Source: Holothuria scabra (Eukaryota > Echinodermata > Holothuroidea > Aspidochirotida > Holothuriidae). Taken from it: 64,000 nucleotides of DNA. The stretch is from the NCBI GenBank assembly GCA_037179385.1, contig CM074193.1, positions 8,949,547-9,013,546 on the forward strand. The letters are read 5' to 3'. This document shows, piece by piece, positions 59,021 through 64,000 of the stretch; the first letter of the stretch is position 1; each line of letters opens with the position of its first letter. A program made the position numbers and the translations under genes. A model generated the notes under the pieces. It was not told the DNA's origin, searched no databases, and worked only from the letters and a program-made list of their open reading frames with translations.

Positions 59021-60097
59021 ATTTATGTTCAGTTTACCATGCCTTATGCCTGTGCCAGGCAGGATCGGCACTGTGTATAGATACGATCATTCTAGCCTGA
59101 AATTACTGTTATTGCTATTTGAGGACTCTTAATGCAAATACTCTAATGGCTTAGACACAGAAAAATTTTCATTCATACACCCTCAATGCGTCGTAGGCTA
59201 AAACTGTTGCACTGCTTGTAACATATGCATCACCGCAATTCATCAGAATGAAACCTTCGACCATAATTGCCATTTGTCATTTTCCATGTGTGCATCATGC
59301 AGATTGACAATTTTTTCCAAGTCTTCTGCTTGTCACCAAAGATTGGTAGTACAAAGAGAAGTCTGAGTTACATGGAAATGTCTAGTTTGCTTTTCTTTAA
59401 GAGGAATTGAATTTATTGTATTTCTATGGGCCTATCTGGGCTTTTTAGATGACACAGCTTTACTTGTTAAAACAATCATTTCAAAAAGATGGAAAGTTAA
59501 CCCATTTATTCCGAAGTGATGTATATTTAACTTTAAACCACGTTTCAATTAATTATGATGTCTTTTAATCTTTTTTTAGGTAAGAAACAGAACTCGAGTG
59601 GATAAACTCCAGTCCCTAACACAATGCTGTAAACCTCGACCAGTAACAATGGAAATGCCATCAGAGCTACTACCCTCATCCCCTTTTAGCCTCTCATTGG
59701 TGACAAAGCAGCTGAGACAATGTTGGTGAAATCCAAGTGCACTGGTTGTGAATGCAGTAGTGACAACTCTATCCAAGTGAGGCGCCAGCATCAGTTGTTA
59801 CCTGTGTAGGAGGCTGTACGTGATATCTCTGTGTAATATTTGTAATTATCTTTATACGACTCATTCTAAATCATGGTGTCAATATTGTATATCTCCACTC
59901 TCTCAATGGCTCACATCGGCCAACTTCACTTGGCATTTGTTTTACATCTTGATTTATATGTATAGTACTGTTAAGAGTTTTGAACTCAGTGGAACCTCAT
60001 CAGCTGCAGAGGGAAAGGATTGTACTATATTCAAGAGGATATTTCCTTCTTTGTGAATTGCCCTTTTAGCTGTTTTGAATATCCCTTTTCCTGCTTG

Positions 60098-60690
60098 TTT
60101 TTGGTGGAGGTCAAAGCTTGCCTGGGGTCATCACGTTCAAAGTCTGAAAACTTTGTTAACCTGATATCTCAAGATAGGAAACTTTGATAGATTTCATATT
60201 TTGTATGTGGATGCATTATAATTAGAAGATGGTCCCCATTGTTTTTGGCAGAGGTCAAAGGTGATCTGGGGTCAAATGGGGTCAAAGTCTAAAAATCTCT
60301 TTATAGCTCACTATCTCAAGGTGGGAAACTTGGATTCATTTCATATGGGCATGTGGATGCGTTATGATCAGGAGATGGTCCATTTTTTCGTGGATTTCAA
60401 GGTCATCTGCGGACACCAGAAGTCACCAGAGGTCAAAGTCTGAAAAGCTTGTTAACTTGATACCTCACGGTAGAATGCTTGTATAGATTTCATATTCAGG
60501 AGATAGACCCTTTTGTTATCAGTGGAGGTTAAAGGTCATCTGAGGTCACTAGAGGTCAAAATGTCAATGAAAACCTTGACATCTCAAAGTGGGAAACCAA
60601 ATAGATTTCACAAGTGGTGTGTGGAAGAACATTATGGTGAGAAGATGGTTCCTGTTTTGTTGGTGGAGGTAAAAGGTCATCTGGGGTAGC
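60098..60690. repeat. AGGTCA-rich tandem repeat block (copy B)
   Basis: Same units as 41155-41745, carried by the duplication. Half-site arrangement is unchanged. Confidence 0.85.
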
Positions 60691-60869
60691 AAAATTACTT
60701 TTTGAACATTCTAGTATAACATTTGGAGTGAGAAGATACTGAATGGTAAAGATGACATTATTTTAAGTGGAATGTATACCTTTTTGTATCATTGAACCTC
60801 AAGTGCACTTTTTGCATTCTGGTTATTATTTTTGGTGAAACTTTAGCTTTGAAGGTCAGTGCTACACAA

Positions 60870-62802
60870 AGTATTGAGGGTACATCTACAGTATCTTGAG
60901 TAATGAACTAAAAATTCTTCAGTATGTTGATGACAATGTTCTTTTTAGATGGTTAGCATGATACTCTTTAGAATGTTATTATCCCTTTGAAAAAAATTTG
61001 AAAAAGTTTCCATGCAGCTTGAAAAATAAATTTTGGCAAAGCAACTTTTCCTCTGGGTCCCCTGTTCACACAAAAAACCTAATTCATTAATTTTTACAAG
61101 TTCAAATGGGCTAGTGGTCCAGTGAATGTTCTGGGAATAGTAGTGTGTAATGGTGGAGACAGCCTTTTCAGACTCCATTTCATGCCTTAACTATCCAGAA
61201 TTAAAGATGATTGATAAAATTGTTTTGATGGAAACCTTTATTTGCACTATCCCAGTTGGTCTATTTATTTCAATATTTTGCTAACCCTTCTGATCAATGC
61301 ATGTAGCTCTTGGAGAGATTTATAAATTTATATCATAAAGGAAACTTGACAAAATAAGACTTGAAACAATGTATAATTCTATTTCGACTGGAGGGCTTAA
61401 TGTTACCCATATTTAGAGTGTTATGGGTGGTGTAAAATGTTATTGGATAAAATGTTATTCTGATAATAGCTATGACTTTCGGAAACATCATTTCTGTTTC
61501 TTTCTTAGAAAGTATGTCAACACATATTACTTTCAGTGTAACTTTAAGAGAAATGACGTGGGTATTGACATTTTTGTTAATGATGTTTGACTGGATGGGA
61601 CTTCATTCTCCTATACAATACTCCATAATAATCCAGCATATTCCTACTGTCAACTTATTTGGAATAATCATAATATTAAAATTAATAATAAAGTTATCTA
61701 TTTTAAATCCTGACATGATAAAGGTATCATGTACGTTTCTGATTTATTAGATGTTAACAGTTCTTTAAGTTTTCCTGAGTTTGAAAGGAAACTTTGTATT
61801 AACAGACCATTTACTTTGCACTTTGATATACCATAGATGCCATTCCTTGGCACTGGATATTTCCGTGAACACAGGGATTGAAAATGGAGACATTTTCCCC
61901 ATTGACAGAGTTTGCCATACAAAAACTAATAGTTTACAGACAGCTCCCTCCAAAAGCTGGGAGCTGGGCCTATGTCAGTTGTTAAATTGAATTCACACTT
62001 TGAGCTTCCTGATTATGTCTGGAAGGACATGTTTCAAACGTCTTTTAAGTCATTAAGAGAAATTTAGTCACAGTATTTTCAATTCCTTTTTCTCCACAAT
62101 ATACTATGCACAAATTACTTGCTTCATTTGGACGAAACAGAAAACTTGTGATGCACTTTTTGTGGACAAAGTGATGAAATCTCAGAGCATATTTTCAGGG
62201 AATGTTGTAATGTTTCTAATTTTATTAAGATGTACTGTAGAACAAAAAGTTCTTGATAGGCAGTTTTTATTTTCAAAGTCAGACTTTTTGGTTACCACCT
62301 CTTTCAGAACATCCTTTTATCATTCCTATCTTCAATATGAAGTACTACAATTTTCAGAAGAAAATGAATTGAATGAGTGCAAACAAAATTTTTTCACAAT
62401 TGGCCTAAATTTCTATTTAGCATTGAAATATACTTTGATTGTAAAATTATAAGTGGTCCCTTTTCTTTTAACTATTTGAAAACTATACCTTCAGCACAGG
62501 TGATCCGTTCTTCAACTAAATCATATTTTAAATTGACTTCCTTACTCATTTTATAACACAAATGACATCCCAGTTATAGGAGTACAATTTATGAACTGCG
62601 TTGTCTTCTCTGCCCTTCAGATAACATTTGATTTTGTAAGTTCTTCATATTGTCTTATCTTATTATAAGCAAAACATTGAAGAAAATATTCACATTTGAT
62701 AAAATTATGGCATGGTATGGTTATCAACATGTATGTTATTAATGTATACAATATGTCAATAAAAGATGGCACAAAAAAAACAAAACAAAAAAACAAAGTT
62801 CA
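60870..62802 (+). mobile_element. Decayed L1/Tx1-like LINE, 3' part (copy B)
   Basis: Second copy of the fossil at 41925-43855: YVDD at 60923-60934, the same DLLD block and Cys/His cluster, AATAAA at 62758-62763 and an A-rich tail. It shares the same stops and frameshifts, so decay happened before duplication. Confidence 0.85.
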
Positions 62803-64000
62803 TTCTTGCTATCCAAACGTTTCCAAGGGCTCACCTTGGACCTTTTGTCATCAGGATATTCGTTGAACTCTATCTGTAGCCCTTTGGGGGATTTGGAGGT
62901 ATCCTGAAGAGCTCTATTTTCATATGCATCATCTGCTAATATTCTTTTTTTTAAATTTATTGTGGGTAAACTTTGTACTCTGTACCTCAGAGAATGCAAA
63001 ATTGCAAGCATTACAGTAGGAAGTAAAGTTACATGAACCAATAAGTGCTATTCATTTTGACTTACTACAGATTAAACTCCTTTGCTGCTCTGCCTTTCAA
63101 TCCCTGACCTAGTCAGAAGGTAGCACGTGCTTCCTTTCATATGAAATCTTCTCACCGTTAGTCAGTCAGTGTGACTTCCAAATCAAATTTTCAAATTGTA
63201 TTTTGAGTTGTATTAACTGTTCAACTGATGTTATTTGAAGAGGACTTTCCCTCATTGGAACACTGCCCCTGGATTCAAACAGGGTTTTGAAAGGAGTTCC
63301 ATGTCTCCTCATACAAGTAGTCCCCCAATGCCTACAGCATATTTCAGTTATGTGCTCACAACCCTTAAAATTCCGTTTGATTTGGCATTTCTGATTTATG
63401 GCGAGGGTATCGTGTTTTTAGGACATAAACATGACTTTTGAATATGATAGTAGGATATTTTCCTCCATCCGAACCACCCAAATTTTTATTGTAAAGTGGG
63501 CAAAATTGCCCCACATTTTGCCCTTCGCTGTCCATTTATGGTTCATGTGAATGAAGCCGAGGAAGGTAAAAGCCATTAAAGCAAAAAGGGGGAAATTTGG
63601 TTCTGCCCACAATTCAAGGGCAAAACACCCTTGGGCTTATTTTGTTCCCTCAGTATAAAAATATAATATTCCAGAAATTTTTGCTTGCAAAATTTGCACA
63701 GTTGATAAGTCCATCCAAATTGCACCTCATCATACAATTGCTAGGGTGACATTCCCTCTTCTTCAGGACATCCCTTTGACATTGGTCCAAAATCAAGTTC
63801 AAGTCCAGCTCAGAACACCATCCTATGCCTTTGCTTTGGTCAAGTCTTTCAATTAACTTCGTAAGGTGCACTACTCATTGCTACAACTTTTCTCTACAGT
63901 CTAGCTCATTCTTGAAGCATATTGCAACATTTGGCTCTTCAATTTGCTTCTGAATTCCACAAAGTAGTCTTGTGTCACTATATGCTTTGCTATCATTCAA

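Larger units (their letters stand above)
56446..64000. repeat. Large direct duplication, copy B (runs off the window)
   Basis: Near-identical to 37557-45050. The first 1.9 kb carries about 55 net extra single bases relative to copy A, mostly in or near homopolymers. The remaining 5.7 kb differs by only a handful of bases, for example A/G in CCAAACATTTCC/CCAAACGTTTCC and T/C in GAGTTTCCTG/GAGCTTCCTG. Confidence 0.97.

Overview
The window is animal nuclear DNA: AT-rich, intron-bearing, with very low gene density and many transposable elements. The mix of CR1/L2-like and L1/Tx1-like LINEs, tRNA-derived SINEs with (ATT)n tails, hAT-like and Harbinger-like elements, fold-back MITEs and arrays of AGGTCA repeats suggests a marine invertebrate, most likely a deuterostome such as an echinoderm. 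That placement is inference. No bacterial-style operon, CRISPR array, rRNA or genuine tRNA gene was seen.

Only one host protein-coding gene can be reconstructed. It is a three-exon alpha-tubulin gene on the minus strand: start codon at 25635-25637, exon 2 at 19553-19775, exon 3 at 16950-18079, AATAAA at 16904-16909. The predicted product is 451 residues with the tubulin GTP-binding signature intact. It departs from conventional alpha-tubulin at informative sites: Asp at the catalytic Glu254 position, no acetylatable Lys40, no C-terminal EEY/EY, and no MREC start motif. Intron 1 (about 5.9 kb) holds a large perfect (TAAC)n block and a 128-bp tandem repeat. Intron 2 holds a LINE remnant next to a fold-back MITE.

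Layout. 1-16.9 kb has no supported gene, two fold-back MITEs (about 3.0 and 7.7 kb), a 502-bp hAT-like element (8.2 kb) and a TIR MITE (9.4 kb). 16.9-25.8 kb is the tubulin gene. 25.8-30.3 kb is intergenic, with a small ORF and a possible MITE. 30.3-33.3 kb is a 5'-truncated LINE (minus strand) whose reverse transcriptase frame is still open for 884 codons. 33.56-34.17 kb is a 21-bp minisatellite. From about 35 kb the sequence changes character and TACTGTA/TACAGTA words become common. 36.3 kb has a small hAT-like element.

The right half is dominated by duplication. 37,557-45,050 recurs in direct orientation, nearly identical, at 56,446-64,000 just after a 100-N gap. Each copy carries a SINE, a tandem array of AGGTCA-rich 145-bp units, and a decayed L1-like LINE with RT YxDD, C-terminal and zinc-knuckle remnants. 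An older, diverged, inverted copy of about 38.1-40.8 kb lies at about 51.7-54.2 kb and lacks the SINE, so it preserves an empty site. Between the copies are a broken CR1-like LINE (45.5-46.7 kb), a second SINE (50.9-51.2 kb) and a 1.3-kb Harbinger-like element with a TTA target duplication (54.95-56.27 kb). Excess single-base insertions in the first 1.9 kb after the gap suggest that the large direct duplication is at least partly an assembly or haplotype artefact.
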